Source of the DNA: Microbaculum sp051390635
GTDB lineage: Bacteria > Pseudomonadota > Alphaproteobacteria > Rhizobiales > Tepidamorphaceae
Assembly (NCBI RefSeq): GCF_051390635.1
Contig: NZ_JBPODT010000001.1
Coordinates: forward strand, 930,001 to 994,000
DNA: 64,000 bases
Reading direction: 5' to 3'
The translations under genes were made by a program, and so were the position numbers. The notes beneath the pieces are model-generated. The model worked only from the letters and a program-made list of their open reading frames with translations. It did not search any database and had not been told where the DNA came from. Positions 42,213 to 54,270 of this stretch are shown here, in pieces (the stretch's first letter is position 1; each line of letters starts with the position of its first letter).

Positions 42213-43556
42213 CTACGCCGTTCCTTCCAGGACGGAGACGATATCGGCGACGACCGACTCCACCAGCCGGGAGTCCTCGCCTTCCGCCATCACGCGGATC
42301 ACCGGCTCGGTACCCGAGGGACGGATCACCAGGCGGCCGGCGCCCGCGAGACGGCTCTCGCCCTCCTCGATCGCCTGCTTCACTTCCTTGCGCTCCAGCG
42401 GCTTGCCGTTCTTGTAGCGCACGTTGCGCAACAGCTGCGGCAGCGGCTCGAAGCGGTGGCAGACCTCGCTGACCGGCTTGTCGGACCGGGCCACCACGGC
42501 CAGGAGCTGAAGCGCCGAGACGAGACCGTCGCCGGTGGTGGCGTAGTCGGACAGGATGATGTGGCCGGACTGCTCGCCGCCGACATTGTAGCCGCCGTCG
42601 CGCATCGCCTCGATCACGTGCCGGTCGCCGACGGGCGTGCGTACGACCTCGAGCCCGACATTCGACAGATACCGCTCCAGCCCGTAGTTAGACATGACGG
42701 TGGCGACGATACCCGGCCGCGAAAGCCGGCCGTCCTCGTGCCAGGACTGGGCGACGACGGCCATCAGCTGGTCGCCGTCGACGATGCGGCCCTGTTCGTC
42801 GGCGATGATCACGCGGTCGGCGTCGCCGTCGAGAGCGATACCGATGTCGGCCCGCACCTCGTGCACCTTGCGGCACAGCGCGTCGGGCGCCGTGGAGCCG
42901 CACTCCTTGTTGATGTTGAAGCCGTTCGGCTCGTCGCCGATGGAAACGACCTCGGCGCCGAGCTCCCAGAGCGCATCGGGGGCGACCCGGTAGGCGGCGC
43001 CGTTGGCGCAATCGAGCGCGACGCGAAGCCCGTCGAGCCGAAGCTCGCGCGGCAGCGTGCGTTTGGCGAATTCGATGTAGCGGGCATGCACGCCCTCGAT
43101 CCGCTTCGCCCGCCCGAGCGCCACGGAGTCGGCGAGATATTCCGTCAGATCCGACTCGATCAGCGTTTCGATCTGTTCTTCCGCGCTATTGGTCAGCTTG
43201 TAGCCTTCCGGATCGAACAGCTTGATGCCGTTGTCCTGGTAGGCGTTGTGCGAGGCGGAGATCATCACGCCGAGATCGCAGCGCAGCGACCGCGTCAGCA
43301 TCGCGACCGCCGGCGTCGGCATCGGTCCGAGCAGGAACACGTCCATGCCCACGGACGTGAACCCGGCGACCATCGCCGACTCGATCATGTAGCCCGACAG
43401 GCGCGTATCCTTGCCGATCACCACGCGATGGCGGTGCGTGCCGCGCCGGAACGCAATGCCGGCGGCCATGCCGACCTTCAACGCGATTTCGGGCGTGATC
43501 GGAAAGCTGTTGGCCAGCCCGCGAATGCCGTCGGTTCCGAAATATTTGCGCGACAT
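42213..43556 (-). CDS. glmM: Phosphoglucosamine mutase GlmM
   Basis: 447 residues. The N-terminus RKYFGTDGIRGLANSFPITP, the active-site serine loop GVMISASHNAYQDNGIKLF and metal loop DGDADRVIIAD are all present, and the C-terminal phosphate-binding loop is VIRPSGTEPVIRVMAEG. It interconverts glucosamine 6- and 1-phosphate for peptidoglycan and lipopolysaccharide. The ATG at 43556 (MSRKYFG) is preferred over 43565. In related genomes it directly follows ftsH; here an amidase gene intervenes. Confidence 0.97.
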   Translation of the reverse strand: MSRKYFGTDGIRGLANSFPITPEIALKVGMAAGIAFRRGTHRHRVVIGKDTRLSGYMIESAMVAGFTSVGMDVFLLGPMPTPAVAMLTRSLRCDLGVMISASHNAYQDNGIKLFDPEGYKLTNSAEEQIETLIESDLTEYLADSVALGRAKRIEGVHARYIEFAKRTLPRELRLDGLRVALDCANGAAYRVAPDALWELGAEVVSIGDEPNGFNINKECGSTAPDALCRKVHEVRADIGIALDGDADRVIIADEQGRIVDGDQLMAVVAQSWHEDGRLSRPGIVATVMSNYGLERYLSNVGLEVVRTPVGDRHVIEAMRDGGYNVGGEQSGHIILSDYATTGDGLVSALQLLAVVARSDKPVSEVCHRFEPLPQLLRNVRYKNGKPLERKEVKQAIEEGESRLAGAGRLVIRPSGTEPVIRVMAEGEDSRLVESVVADIVSVLEGTA

Positions 43557-43811
43557 CGGTCGCATCCCCGTTTGTTAGCCGTTGCTGTCCGCCGAGACAG
43601 AGGGCCTCTTGTCGAGCCATAGTATGCCGTCAAGCTAGCCCGAAAGCGTTCAAAAATCATAAGCGAGTGTTGCAGAGCCCATAAGGACGAACGGCCGGTT
43701 TGTCGACGCTTGGTAAACGCGTGATGCCGGAAAACCGGGGAAACCGGGAACCGGGGAGACCACGCTCCCGCGCGGAATGCGTTGAAATCGCGCCAAACGA
43801 GGGGACTTCGC

Positions 43812-45233
43812 ATGATGGCCGGGAGCAAGATCTCCGAATTCAACGCCGAGGACCTCCTGGCCCTCTATCGCCGTAAGGCGCTGTCCCCTGTCGCGGTCGT
43901 CGCCGATGTGCTCGATCGGATCGACCGGTTCGAGCCGGACATCAACGCCTTCGTGCTCGTCGACGCCGACCGTGTCCTGGCGGATGCGCGCGCGTCCGAG
44001 GCGCGCTGGGCCAAAGGCGAGCCGAAAGGACTGCTCGACGGCGTTCCGGTCACGATCAAGGATCTGATCGACGTCGAAGGCCTGCCGACGCGCAAGGGCT
44101 CGCCGACGACGCCGCGAACGCCCGCGGCCCGCGACGCGCCGGCGGTTGCGCGGATGCGCGAGCAGGGCGCGGTTTTCGTCGGCAAGACGACGATGCCGGA
44201 ATTCGGCTGGATCGGCGCCTGCCATTCGCCGCTGACCGGCGTCACCCGCAATCCCTGGGACCTGTCGCGCACGCCCGGCGGCTCATCGGGCGGGGCCGCC
44301 GCGGCGGCGCTGCTCAATCTCGGCGTCCTGCATCTGGGCACCGACGGCGCCGGTTCGGTCCGGATTCCCGCCGCTTTCACCGGCGTCTTCGGCCTCAAGC
44401 CGAGCTACGGTCGGGTGCCGGCCTATCCGGCCTCGGCCTTCACGGTATTGGCCCATCTGGGACCGATGACACGCACCGTCACCGACGCCGCCCTGATGCT
44501 GAGTGTGATCGGCGCGCCCGACGCGCGCGACACCACCGCATGGAACACACCGCCCCCCGACTACCGGATCGGCCTTGCCGACGGCGTCGCGAACCTGCGC
44601 ATCGCCTGGAGCCCGCGGCTCGGCTATGTCCGGGACCTGGATGCCGATGTCGAGGCGGCAGCGGCAAAGGCCGCCAGCAGATTCGCCGAACTCGGCGCCG
44701 TCGTCGAGGACGCCGACCCCGGATTCGCCGATCCGACCGACCTGCTCCGCACGATCTGGTACGCGGTCTCCGCGACCATCGTCGATGGGGTGCCTGCCGC
44801 CGAACGCGCCGAGATGGACCCCGGCTTCCTGCGGATCGCCGAGGCCGGACGACACTATTCGCTCGCGGACTATCTCTCCGCGCAGGGCCGCCGGGTCGAA
44901 CTGGCGCAGACCATGATCGACTTCCACGACCGCTACGACCTGCTGCTTACGCCGCAGATGCCGGTGCCCGCGATCGAGTCCGGCGTCGTGACGCCGCCGG
45001 ACGGACGCTTCGGCGGGGAATGGCTGGCTTGGTCGCCCTACACCTATCCGTTCAACCTGACCCAGCAGCCCGCCGCCTCGGTGCCCTGCGGCTTTTCGGA
45101 CAGCGGCCTGCCCGTGGCCCTGCAGATCGTGGGACCGCCGCGCCGCGACGATCTCGTGCTGCGGGCCGCCCGCGCCTACGAAAGCCTCGCTCCCTTCGCG
45201 ACGCTCTCCGCGCCGCGCGGCCAGAAACGATAA
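43812..45233 (+). CDS. Amidase-signature family hydrolase
   Basis: 473 residues. Amidase-signature residues are present: catalytic Lys in VTIKDLIDVEGLPTRKGS, the PGGSSGGAAAAAL loop and the nucleophile region LGTDGAGSVRIPAAF (DGAGS instead of the common DTGGS). The enzyme hydrolyses an amide; similarity to GatA is fold-level and no gatB or gatC is nearby. ATG at 43812 follows GAGGGG. It lies on the plus strand between ftsH and glmM, both minus. Confidence 0.9.
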   Translation: MMAGSKISEFNAEDLLALYRRKALSPVAVVADVLDRIDRFEPDINAFVLVDADRVLADARASEARWAKGEPKGLLDGVPVTIKDLIDVEGLPTRKGSPTTPRTPAARDAPAVARMREQGAVFVGKTTMPEFGWIGACHSPLTGVTRNPWDLSRTPGGSSGGAAAAALLNLGVLHLGTDGAGSVRIPAAFTGVFGLKPSYGRVPAYPASAFTVLAHLGPMTRTVTDAALMLSVIGAPDARDTTAWNTPPPDYRIGLADGVANLRIAWSPRLGYVRDLDADVEAAAAKAASRFAELGAVVEDADPGFADPTDLLRTIWYAVSATIVDGVPAAERAEMDPGFLRIAEAGRHYSLADYLSAQGRRVELAQTMIDFHDRYDLLLTPQMPVPAIESGVVTPPDGRFGGEWLAWSPYTYPFNLTQQPAASVPCGFSDSGLPVALQIVGPPRRDDLVLRAARAYESLAPFATLSAPRGQKR

Positions 45234-45234
45234 C

Positions 45235-45256
45235 GGCGGCCTCCGGAGAGGCCGCC
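45235..45256. terminator. GC-rich hairpin between amidase and ftsH 3' ends
   Basis: Perfect 8-bp stem GGCGGCCT/AGGCCGCC with loop CCGGAG, two bases after the amidase stop. No T-run, so termination strength is uncertain. Confidence 0.5.
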
Positions 45257-45296
45257 GCCTGAGTTCGATGAATGTCCGCTGGGCCTTTCGGGGGCC

Positions 45297-47228
<1,932 letters not shown>

Positions 47229-47408
47229 CTGTGTCCTGACTGACCCGTGAGCCCCGGCGTCGCAGCCGATATTCGGCAGACATATTGCGGCTTGAAGCGT
47301 TCTCAATCGTTAATTTAGGCACGTTGCCGCAAGATGCCAATGATCTGCGTCATGCAATCGCGTTTTGGCGTAAACGACCCGTAGGGTCCGCCGCACCGCG
47401 TACCCGCG

Positions 47409-48791
47409 TCACTTCGTCCCGATCTCGTTTGTCCCGCCCCCGTTCGGGCCGGTCCCGTCACCGGACCGCGCGGCGAAGCGCCCGGCGCCGAGGAAGGCGA
47501 AGGAAAACCCGTCCGGCGAATAGGGACCGGGCTCCGCTTCCACCAGCGGGGCGGCCACGAGCCGGTCGCCGGCGAACACGCCCGGCGCGACGCGGGCCGC
47601 CGCCGGCGGAATGTCCCTGAGCCCGGAAATCTCGCGAATCCGCGAAAGTCCCGCGCTGCCGAGCGCACGAACCGTAAGCGCGTGTCGTTCCGCACTCTTC
47701 CCGATATCGAGACGGAAGCGACGGTCCCAGACCACCGGTCCCGGCCCGTCGACCCGTTCGACCGGCAGGCCGGCCCGCCCCGTCTCGCGAAACACGGTCG
47801 CCGCCTCGCCGGAGATCACGACACGGCAGCCGGAAAGCGTCACCGCGCCGCTGCCGGCGCTCGCCGCTCCGAGCCGCGCGTACAGGCGCTCGAGCCGGTC
47901 GAGCCGGGGCGCATAGTCGGCGCCGCCGACCCCCATAAGCAGCCGCGCCAGCACGCGCAGGCCGATGTCCTCGGGCGCGGCGAGCAGCGTTCCCCGGTCA
48001 AGCCGGCAGAACCCGGCCGGGTCCGCGGTCACCGCCGCGCGATGCAGACCGGCCGCCGTCTGCTCCAGCGCCGCGCGGGCGCGGCGCATCCGTTTGGCCG
48101 TCTCAGCGAGCCGCCGCGCGGTCATGCCTTCCCGCGCCAGCGCCGGCATGAGGTCGCGCAGCCGCGCCCGGGCAAAGCGCGCATCGGCGTTGGAGGGATC
48201 CTCGATCCAGTCCTGACGGTGCGCCCCCAGCGTCGCCACCAGCCGCGCCTTCGGTACGTCGAGGAGCGGCCGGCCGATTGCCGGTCCAGACATAGTCACT
48301 CCGGGCCACTCGGCCGTCTCGGGCATCGCCGAAAGCCCGTCGACGCCCGACCCGCGCGCAAGCCGCAGCAGTAGCGTCTCGGCCTGGTCGTCGAGGTGAT
48401 GGGCCGTCAGGAGGTGCGACAGACCATGTTCGGCACAGGCCTCCACCAGCAGCCGGTAGCGCGCCTCGCGCGCCGCCGCCTGGATGCCGGCGGACGGTTT
48501 GCTCCCCTTCCAGACGAGGGTGCGGTGTTCGAGGCCGGCGTCCCGCGCCCACTGCGCGACCTGCCGGGCCTCCTCGGCCGCTTCCGGACGCAAGCCGTGA
48601 TCGACGGTGAGGACGACCACCGGCAGGTCGGGACGGCCCCGTGTCCGCCAATCGGCCACGAGCCGCATCAGCGCGAGCGAATCGGCGCCGCCTGAGACCG
48701 CGAGGCCGAGCCCTGCGGCGGCCGCGAAGGGCGCCAGCAGCCGATCGGCCTCGGCCGCGGTCAGTGCAATCGTATCGCGGTCAGCAGCCAC
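47409..48791 (-). CDS. tilS: tRNA(Ile)-lysidine synthase TilS
   Basis: 460 residues. The PP-loop AVSGGADSLALMRL lies at ~32-45, followed by VDHGLRPEAAEEA and LTAHHLDDQAETLLLRLARG, characteristic of TilS. It makes lysidine at position 34 of tRNA-Ile(CAU), so the tRNA reads AUA. The C-terminal region is low-complexity and ends in a Gly-rich tail. It overlaps the cpoB stop by 11 bp and precedes ftsH, the usual order in this group. Confidence 0.93.
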   Translation of the reverse strand: MAADRDTIALTAAEADRLLAPFAAAAGLGLAVSGGADSLALMRLVADWRTRGRPDLPVVVLTVDHGLRPEAAEEARQVAQWARDAGLEHRTLVWKGSKPSAGIQAAAREARYRLLVEACAEHGLSHLLTAHHLDDQAETLLLRLARGSGVDGLSAMPETAEWPGVTMSGPAIGRPLLDVPKARLVATLGAHRQDWIEDPSNADARFARARLRDLMPALAREGMTARRLAETAKRMRRARAALEQTAAGLHRAAVTADPAGFCRLDRGTLLAAPEDIGLRVLARLLMGVGGADYAPRLDRLERLYARLGAASAGSGAVTLSGCRVVISGEAATVFRETGRAGLPVERVDGPGPVVWDRRFRLDIGKSAERHALTVRALGSAGLSRIREISGLRDIPPAAARVAPGVFAGDRLVAAPLVEAEPGPYSPDGFSFAFLGAGRFAARSGDGTGPNGGGTNEIGTK

Positions 48792-49734
48792 TTTTCCGTG
48801 CTTCGCTGCGGGCGCGCTCCTGCACGGCCTGCGGCGCCTTGGGATAGCGGCGCGGGATCTCTGCGAACGTCGCGCAGGCCGCGTCGGCCTGGCCGAGCTC
48901 CTTCAGCGACATGCCGAGCTTGTAAAGGCTCTCCGGCGCCTTTGCCCCTTCGGGATAGTCGGAATAGCCCTTCAGGAAGGCGTCGGCGGAGTCGCGATAC
49001 ATGCCGCGCGCGAACAGCGACTCGCCGAGCCAGTACTGCGCGTTGCCAGCCAGCGGGTCGTTCGGAAACTGCTGCAGGAACTGCCGGAAGCTCGCCTCGG
49101 CGGTATCGAACTCTCCGCGCAGGATGTAGCCGTAGGAAAGGTCGTACATATCCTTGGGATCGCCCGAGGGGGCGGCGGCGAGCTGCGGATTGGCATCCAT
49201 CGACGAACCGGGAATCGGCTGCTGGCCAAACCCGGGCTGGGTGCCGCCCGACCCCAGGCCGCCCTGCGTGCCGCCGAGCGCGGACGACAGGTCGAGCGGC
49301 CGGCCGGGAATCTGGCCGAGCGTCTGCGTCGGGGCCCCGGTGCCGGGCGTGCTCCCGCCCTGCTGCATGTGCTGCTGCCCCGGGGCCTGGCCGAGCGGCT
49401 GCGTCGGCTGCTGGATCGGGGGGGGCTGCTGCAGGGTCGTGGCGGGCCGGTTCGCGGTGCCGCCCTGGCCGAGCTGCTGGAACCGGTATTCGTTGTCCTC
49501 CGACATCCGCCGCAGCTGATCCTGCAGCTGGCGGATCTGGAAGCTCTGCTGCTCGACCAGCCCGTTGAGCTGGCGGACCTGATCCTCAAGCGTGCTCAGG
49601 CGCAGCGCTATCTCGGAATCCTGGCCACCGTCGCGTTTGCCGAAGAGTTGCGCCGAGGCAACGCCGGGCACCAAGGCGAGACTGGCGGCGACGAGTGCGA
49701 GCCGCGAGAGGCGGAGAATGGAAACAGACGTCAT
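48781..49734 (-). CDS. cpoB: Tol-Pal-associated division coordinator CpoB (YbgF)
   Basis: 317 residues. Signal peptide (RLALVAASLALVPGVASAQ), then a coiled-coil segment (SEIALRLSTLEDQVRQLNGL) that trimerises in the family, a Gln/Pro/Gly-rich linker, and C-terminal TPR repeats (YDLSYGYILRGEFDTAEASF, QYWLGESLFARGMYRDSADA). It works with TolA in outer-membrane constriction. The start at 49734 gives a normal signal peptide, but starts at 49758 or 49764 cannot be excluded. Confidence 0.9.
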   Translation of the reverse strand: MTSVSILRLSRLALVAASLALVPGVASAQLFGKRDGGQDSEIALRLSTLEDQVRQLNGLVEQQSFQIRQLQDQLRRMSEDNEYRFQQLGQGGTANRPATTLQQPPPIQQPTQPLGQAPGQQHMQQGGSTPGTGAPTQTLGQIPGRPLDLSSALGGTQGGLGSGGTQPGFGQQPIPGSSMDANPQLAAAPSGDPKDMYDLSYGYILRGEFDTAEASFRQFLQQFPNDPLAGNAQYWLGESLFARGMYRDSADAFLKGYSDYPEGAKAPESLYKLGMSLKELGQADAACATFAEIPRRYPKAPQAVQERARSEARKSGC

Positions 49735-49892
49735 GATAGCGGGCCGATCCGGGGTCATGTCCAAGCCACGAGGGACGCGCTCATACCATAGGTCGGACTG
49801 GGACCAAAGTTAGGCGCGGCCGACGGAATACGGTCCGCCGCCTGCCAGCGACGGACCGCGAACCCCGTATCCGGACCTGTGTCGCCCGGCCG

Positions 49893-50381
49893 TCAGCTGC
49901 CGGGCGCGTTGTTGACCACCGTCACGGCACGCCGGTTCTGCGACCAGCAGGACTCGTTGTCGCAGACCGCGACCGGACGTTCCTTGCCGTAGGAAACCGT
50001 GCGCACGCGCGAGGGATCGATACCCTGCGAGACGACGTAGTCGCGCGTGTTCTGCGCGCGCCGGGCGCTGAGCGCCAGGTTGTACTCGCGGGTACCGCGC
50101 TCGTCGGCATGGCCTTCGATGGTCACGGCGTACTTGGGATAGAGACGCAGCCACTGGACCTGCTTGTTCAGCGTATCGCGGGCCTGCGGCGTCAAGGTGG
50201 TCTGGTCGACGGGGAAGAACACCCGGTCGCCGACATTGACCACGAAGTCCTGAGCGCTGCCCGGCGTCACGTTGCCGGAAAGCTGCTGCCCCTTGTTCTG
50301 GGCGCAGGCGGCGAGCGTCAGCGCGGCGACCAGAACGACCGCGAGACGCATCCCGCGGCCAAAATTCACGAAACTCGACAT
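49893..50381 (-). CDS. pal: Peptidoglycan-associated lipoprotein Pal
   Basis: 162 residues. Lipobox LTLAAC marks lipoprotein processing. The OmpA-like domain shows FFPVDQTTLTPQARDTLNKQ and IEGHADERGTREYNLALSARRA-type sequence (in part). Pal binds peptidoglycan and TolB to keep the outer membrane attached. The ATG at 50381 follows AAGGAG. It lies between tolB and cpoB in the Tol-Pal gene set. Confidence 0.96.
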   Translation of the reverse strand: MSSFVNFGRGMRLAVVLVAALTLAACAQNKGQQLSGNVTPGSAQDFVVNVGDRVFFPVDQTTLTPQARDTLNKQVQWLRLYPKYAVTIEGHADERGTREYNLALSARRAQNTRDYVVSQGIDPSRVRTVSYGKERPVAVCDNESCWSQNRRAVTVVNNAPGS

Positions 50382-50525
50382 TCCGGCAGACTCCTTCGGT
50401 GGACCGGATACACGCACGGTTTACCTAAACGGTTTTCATTAACCGCCCGTTCCGAAACGTGGTTAACGCCCCCGCGTTCCCACGCGCACCTTCGTTAACC
50501 CGGCACGCGAACCAGATGGACAAAG

Positions 50526-51839
50526 TTAATTCAGTAGCGGCGACCAGGCCGGGTCGGACCCGAAGGCCGGCGTGGGGACGCGCTGCTCGTTGTAGCCGGT
50601 GAGATCCACCGTCCAGAGCTGCGGCCCGCCGCCGACTCCCGGCACGTCGCGGAAGAACATCAGCACCCGCCCGTTCGGCGCCCAGGTCGGCCCCTCGTTG
50701 TGATAGCCCTCGGTGAGGATGCGCTCGCCGGAACCGTCCGGACGCATGACACCGATCGAGAAGCGGCCACCCGAGCGCTTGGTGAAGGCGATCAGGTCGC
50801 CGCGCGGCGACCATACCGGCGTCGCGTAGGCGCCGTTGCCGAAGCTGATGCGCTGTTGATTGGTGCCGTCGGCGTTCATCACGTAGAGCTGCTGCGACCC
50901 GCCGCGATCGGATTCGAACACGATCTGGCGGCCGTCCGGCGCGAACGACGGGCTGGTGTCGATCGACGGCGTATTGGTGAGCCTCGTGGTGCGGCGGCTG
51001 CCCAGGTCCATGACATAGATATTGGCGTTGCCGCCCTGCTCGAGGCTCAGCACCACGCGCTGGCCGTCCGGCGAGAAGCGCGGCGCGAACGTCATCGCCG
51101 GGAAGTCGCCGACCACCTCGCGCTGTCCGGTCTCGATGTTGAGCAGGTAGACCCGCGGCGTCTGGCCGATGGGCTGCGACACGTAGGTGATCTCCTGGCG
51201 CGACGGGCTGAAGCGCGGGTTGCGGATGATTTCCTGCGGATCGTTGGTCAGGTAGCGCACGTTGGCGCCGTCCTGGTCCATCAGCCCCAGCCGCCGGACG
51301 CGCGCGTCCTTCGGCCCGGTCTCGTCGACGAAGACGATGCGGGTGTCGAAATAGCCCTTCTCGCCGGTCAGCCGCTCATAGATCGCATCGGCGATGATAT
51401 GGGCGATCCGCCGCCAGTTGTCGGGGTTCGCGAAATACTGCTGGCCGGTGATCTGCTGGCCCGCGAACACGTCCCAAAGCCGGAACTCCGCCTTGAGCCG
51501 CCCGTCGGGCTGCTTCGTCACCCGCCCGGTCACCAGCGCCTGCACGTTGATCACGCGCCAGCTGCCGAAATTCGGGACGGCGTCGAAACCGCCGGCCGTC
51601 TCGATGAAGGCGGCCGGATCGACCGGCTTGAACAGGCCGGAGCGCTGCAGATCGGCCGCGATCACCTGGGAGATCTGCTGGCCGAACTGCGGATCGCCGC
51701 CGGCGCCGAAATCGGTGACGGCGATCGGCATAGGCTGGATGTTGGCCTGGGTGATGTCGATTTCGATCAGGGCCCGTGCCGGCGCGGTCGCGAGAAGCGC
51801 GGCGACGAGGCTGACGGCAGCGGTGAGGAATAGTCTCAT
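50526..51839 (-). CDS. tolB: Tol-Pal translocation protein TolB
   Basis: 437 residues with a signal peptide (RLFLTAAVSLVAALLATAPA). The N-terminal domain is followed by a WD40-like beta-propeller with repeated PRFSPDGQRVVLS / PSFAPDGRQIVFES / PVWSPRGDLIAFT blades. TolB is periplasmic and links Pal to TolA. The ATG at 51839 begins the signal peptide; a long upstream extension is not coding. It ends 145 bp before pal. Confidence 0.96.
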   Translation of the reverse strand: MRLFLTAAVSLVAALLATAPARALIEIDITQANIQPMPIAVTDFGAGGDPQFGQQISQVIAADLQRSGLFKPVDPAAFIETAGGFDAVPNFGSWRVINVQALVTGRVTKQPDGRLKAEFRLWDVFAGQQITGQQYFANPDNWRRIAHIIADAIYERLTGEKGYFDTRIVFVDETGPKDARVRRLGLMDQDGANVRYLTNDPQEIIRNPRFSPSRQEITYVSQPIGQTPRVYLLNIETGQREVVGDFPAMTFAPRFSPDGQRVVLSLEQGGNANIYVMDLGSRRTTRLTNTPSIDTSPSFAPDGRQIVFESDRGGSQQLYVMNADGTNQQRISFGNGAYATPVWSPRGDLIAFTKRSGGRFSIGVMRPDGSGERILTEGYHNEGPTWAPNGRVLMFFRDVPGVGGGPQLWTVDLTGYNEQRVPTPAFGSDPAWSPLLN

Positions 51840-51900
51840 CGTTTCACTCGGCAGGTCTGTGTTCTGAAACTTCGGGCAGATCGGGGCATGGGCCTTTGGC

Positions 51901-52827
51901 CTAGCCGCCGAGCAGCTCGCGTGGGTCGAAGGACATGTGGATTTGCTGCCAGGAACTGTATTTCTCCGGCGGCAGGAAATACGGCTGGCAACGATTGACG
52001 GCGCGGATGGCCGCTTCCGCGGCCACGGTGAAGACCGGATCGGACGAGCCATTGAGCAACGTCGGCGGCCCCGCCAGGGTTCCGTCCAGATTGAGATCCA
52101 TGCCGATCCGCACGACCATCTGACCGGCGTCGATGACGCCGACCGGCGGATTCCAGCAGCGTGCGATCTGGGCGCGCAACGCGTCGATCTCGCTGACCGA
52201 CAGCGTCGACGCGGTGCCCGACGCCGTGCCGAGCGAGGGATTGACCGATCCGGTGTCGCTCACCGTTCCACCACCGGAGTCCGGCACCTTGTTCAGAAGC
52301 GCGGCGATCTTGTCGGCGTCGAACTTGGCTTCCGGCTTCTTCGGCTTCGCCGGCGCGGCGGGCTTCGGCTTGGCGGCGACCTTCGGCTTCGTGCGCGGCA
52401 CCGGCGCGTTGGCCAGCGGCTCGGGCGCGGGCTCGGGCGCGGCTTCCATGACCGGCGCGGGCTCCGGCGTCGGCAGGGGCGCCGGCTCGGGATCGTCCGG
52501 CGTCAGCGTGGCCGTCCGCAGCGGGGCCGGCTCGGGCTCCGGATCCGAGGCGGGCGCCTTCGACGGCTCCGGTTTCGGCTCCGGCTTGGCCTTCGGCTGC
52601 TCGACCGGTTCGGCCTTCTCCACCGGCTTCGGCGGCGTCGGCTCCAGTTCCTTGTCGCCGTCGCGCGTACCGGCGGTGATCTGCGTGAACTCGGTGATGG
52701 AGATGATGTCCACCGGAAGCGGCGGCTGCGGCGTCGACTCGTAGGGACCGGCATTCGGCAGCGCGATCATGCCCCAGGCGAGGATCGCGGCGTGTCCGAC
52801 GGTCGAGACTGACAGGGCGACGCGCAT
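51901..52827 (-). CDS. tolA: Tol-Pal energy transducer TolA
   Basis: 308 residues. An N-terminal membrane helix (HAAILAWGMIALPNAG region) is followed by a long Pro/Glu/Ala/Lys-rich rod (~60-180) and a C-terminal domain with IARCWNPPVGVIDAGQMVVR and CQPYFLPPEKYSSW. TolA spans the periplasm, energised by TolQ-TolR, and reaches TolB and CpoB. The rod is Pro-rich rather than the helical Ala-rich type of enterobacteria. Confidence 0.92.
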   Translation of the reverse strand: MRVALSVSTVGHAAILAWGMIALPNAGPYESTPQPPLPVDIISITEFTQITAGTRDGDKELEPTPPKPVEKAEPVEQPKAKPEPKPEPSKAPASDPEPEPAPLRTATLTPDDPEPAPLPTPEPAPVMEAAPEPAPEPLANAPVPRTKPKVAAKPKPAAPAKPKKPEAKFDADKIAALLNKVPDSGGGTVSDTGSVNPSLGTASGTASTLSVSEIDALRAQIARCWNPPVGVIDAGQMVVRIGMDLNLDGTLAGPPTLLNGSSDPVFTVAAEAAIRAVNRCQPYFLPPEKYSSWQQIHMSFDPRELLGG

Positions 52828-52836
52828 GGCCAGTCC

Positions 52837-53283
52837 TCAGCGCTCGCTCTGTTCCATTTCGGTGACCAGGGCGATGCGGCGGAAACCGGCGGCATTGAGC
52901 CGGCCCATCACCCGCATCACGGTTCCGTAGTCGACGGTGCGGTCTCCACGCACGAAGACGCGTTCCTCGACGCCCTGCTCGGCGACGGCGGTAAGCTTGG
53001 GAACGAGTTCCTCGATGGTAATCTCGGTGTCCTGCAGAAACACGCGACCCTCGTTGTCGACGCTGATGGTCAGCGGCTCCTCCTGCCCTTCCAGCGGCTT
53101 GGCCTGGGATTCGGGAAGGTCGATCGGTACTCCGACGGTCAGAAGCGGCGCGGTCACCATGAACACGATGAGCAGCACGAGCATGACGTCCACGAACGGC
53201 GTGACGTTGATCTCGCTCATCGGGCGGTAGCGTTGGCCCCGCCGACGACGCCCGCCGTTGTTTCCCGCAAAACTGGCGCCCAT
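52837..53283 (-). CDS. tolR: TolR (ExbD-like) proton channel component
   Basis: 148 residues. A single transmembrane helix carries the essential Asp (NVTPFVDVMLVLLIVFMVTA), followed by a periplasmic domain with GVPIDLPESQ and RGDRTVDYGTVMRVM. TolR pairs with TolQ to use the proton-motive force. A basic N-terminal tail (GNNGGRRRRGQRYR) precedes the helix. It is 4 bp from tolQ. Confidence 0.96.
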   Translation of the reverse strand: MGASFAGNNGGRRRRGQRYRPMSEINVTPFVDVMLVLLIVFMVTAPLLTVGVPIDLPESQAKPLEGQEEPLTISVDNEGRVFLQDTEITIEELVPKLTAVAEQGVEERVFVRGDRTVDYGTVMRVMGRLNAAGFRRIALVTEMEQSER

Positions 53284-53287
53284 AGGT

Positions 53288-53986
<699 letters not shown>

Positions 53987-54270
53987 CAGAACAACCTCGC
54001 TGGAGAAAGCACGCCCGCTCCGTGCCCTCCAGTGCGGACACCCGAAACGGTATGGAAGCTCGCCCGCGCCCCGACAGATCCCCTTGCGAAGGATTCGCGG
54101 CGTTCCGCCGACGGTCGGCGCATGGTGCGATGCAGCATCTGGTCGCGGCCGATTATGTCAAATCGAGGGCGCCGGACCGACCCGACACCTGCGCCAAGAA
54201 AACCTTCCCTTTGGTTAACGCTTGGTTACACGTCGGCGCGGCGGTCTTAAAAGGCGCGCGCGCGGTGCCC

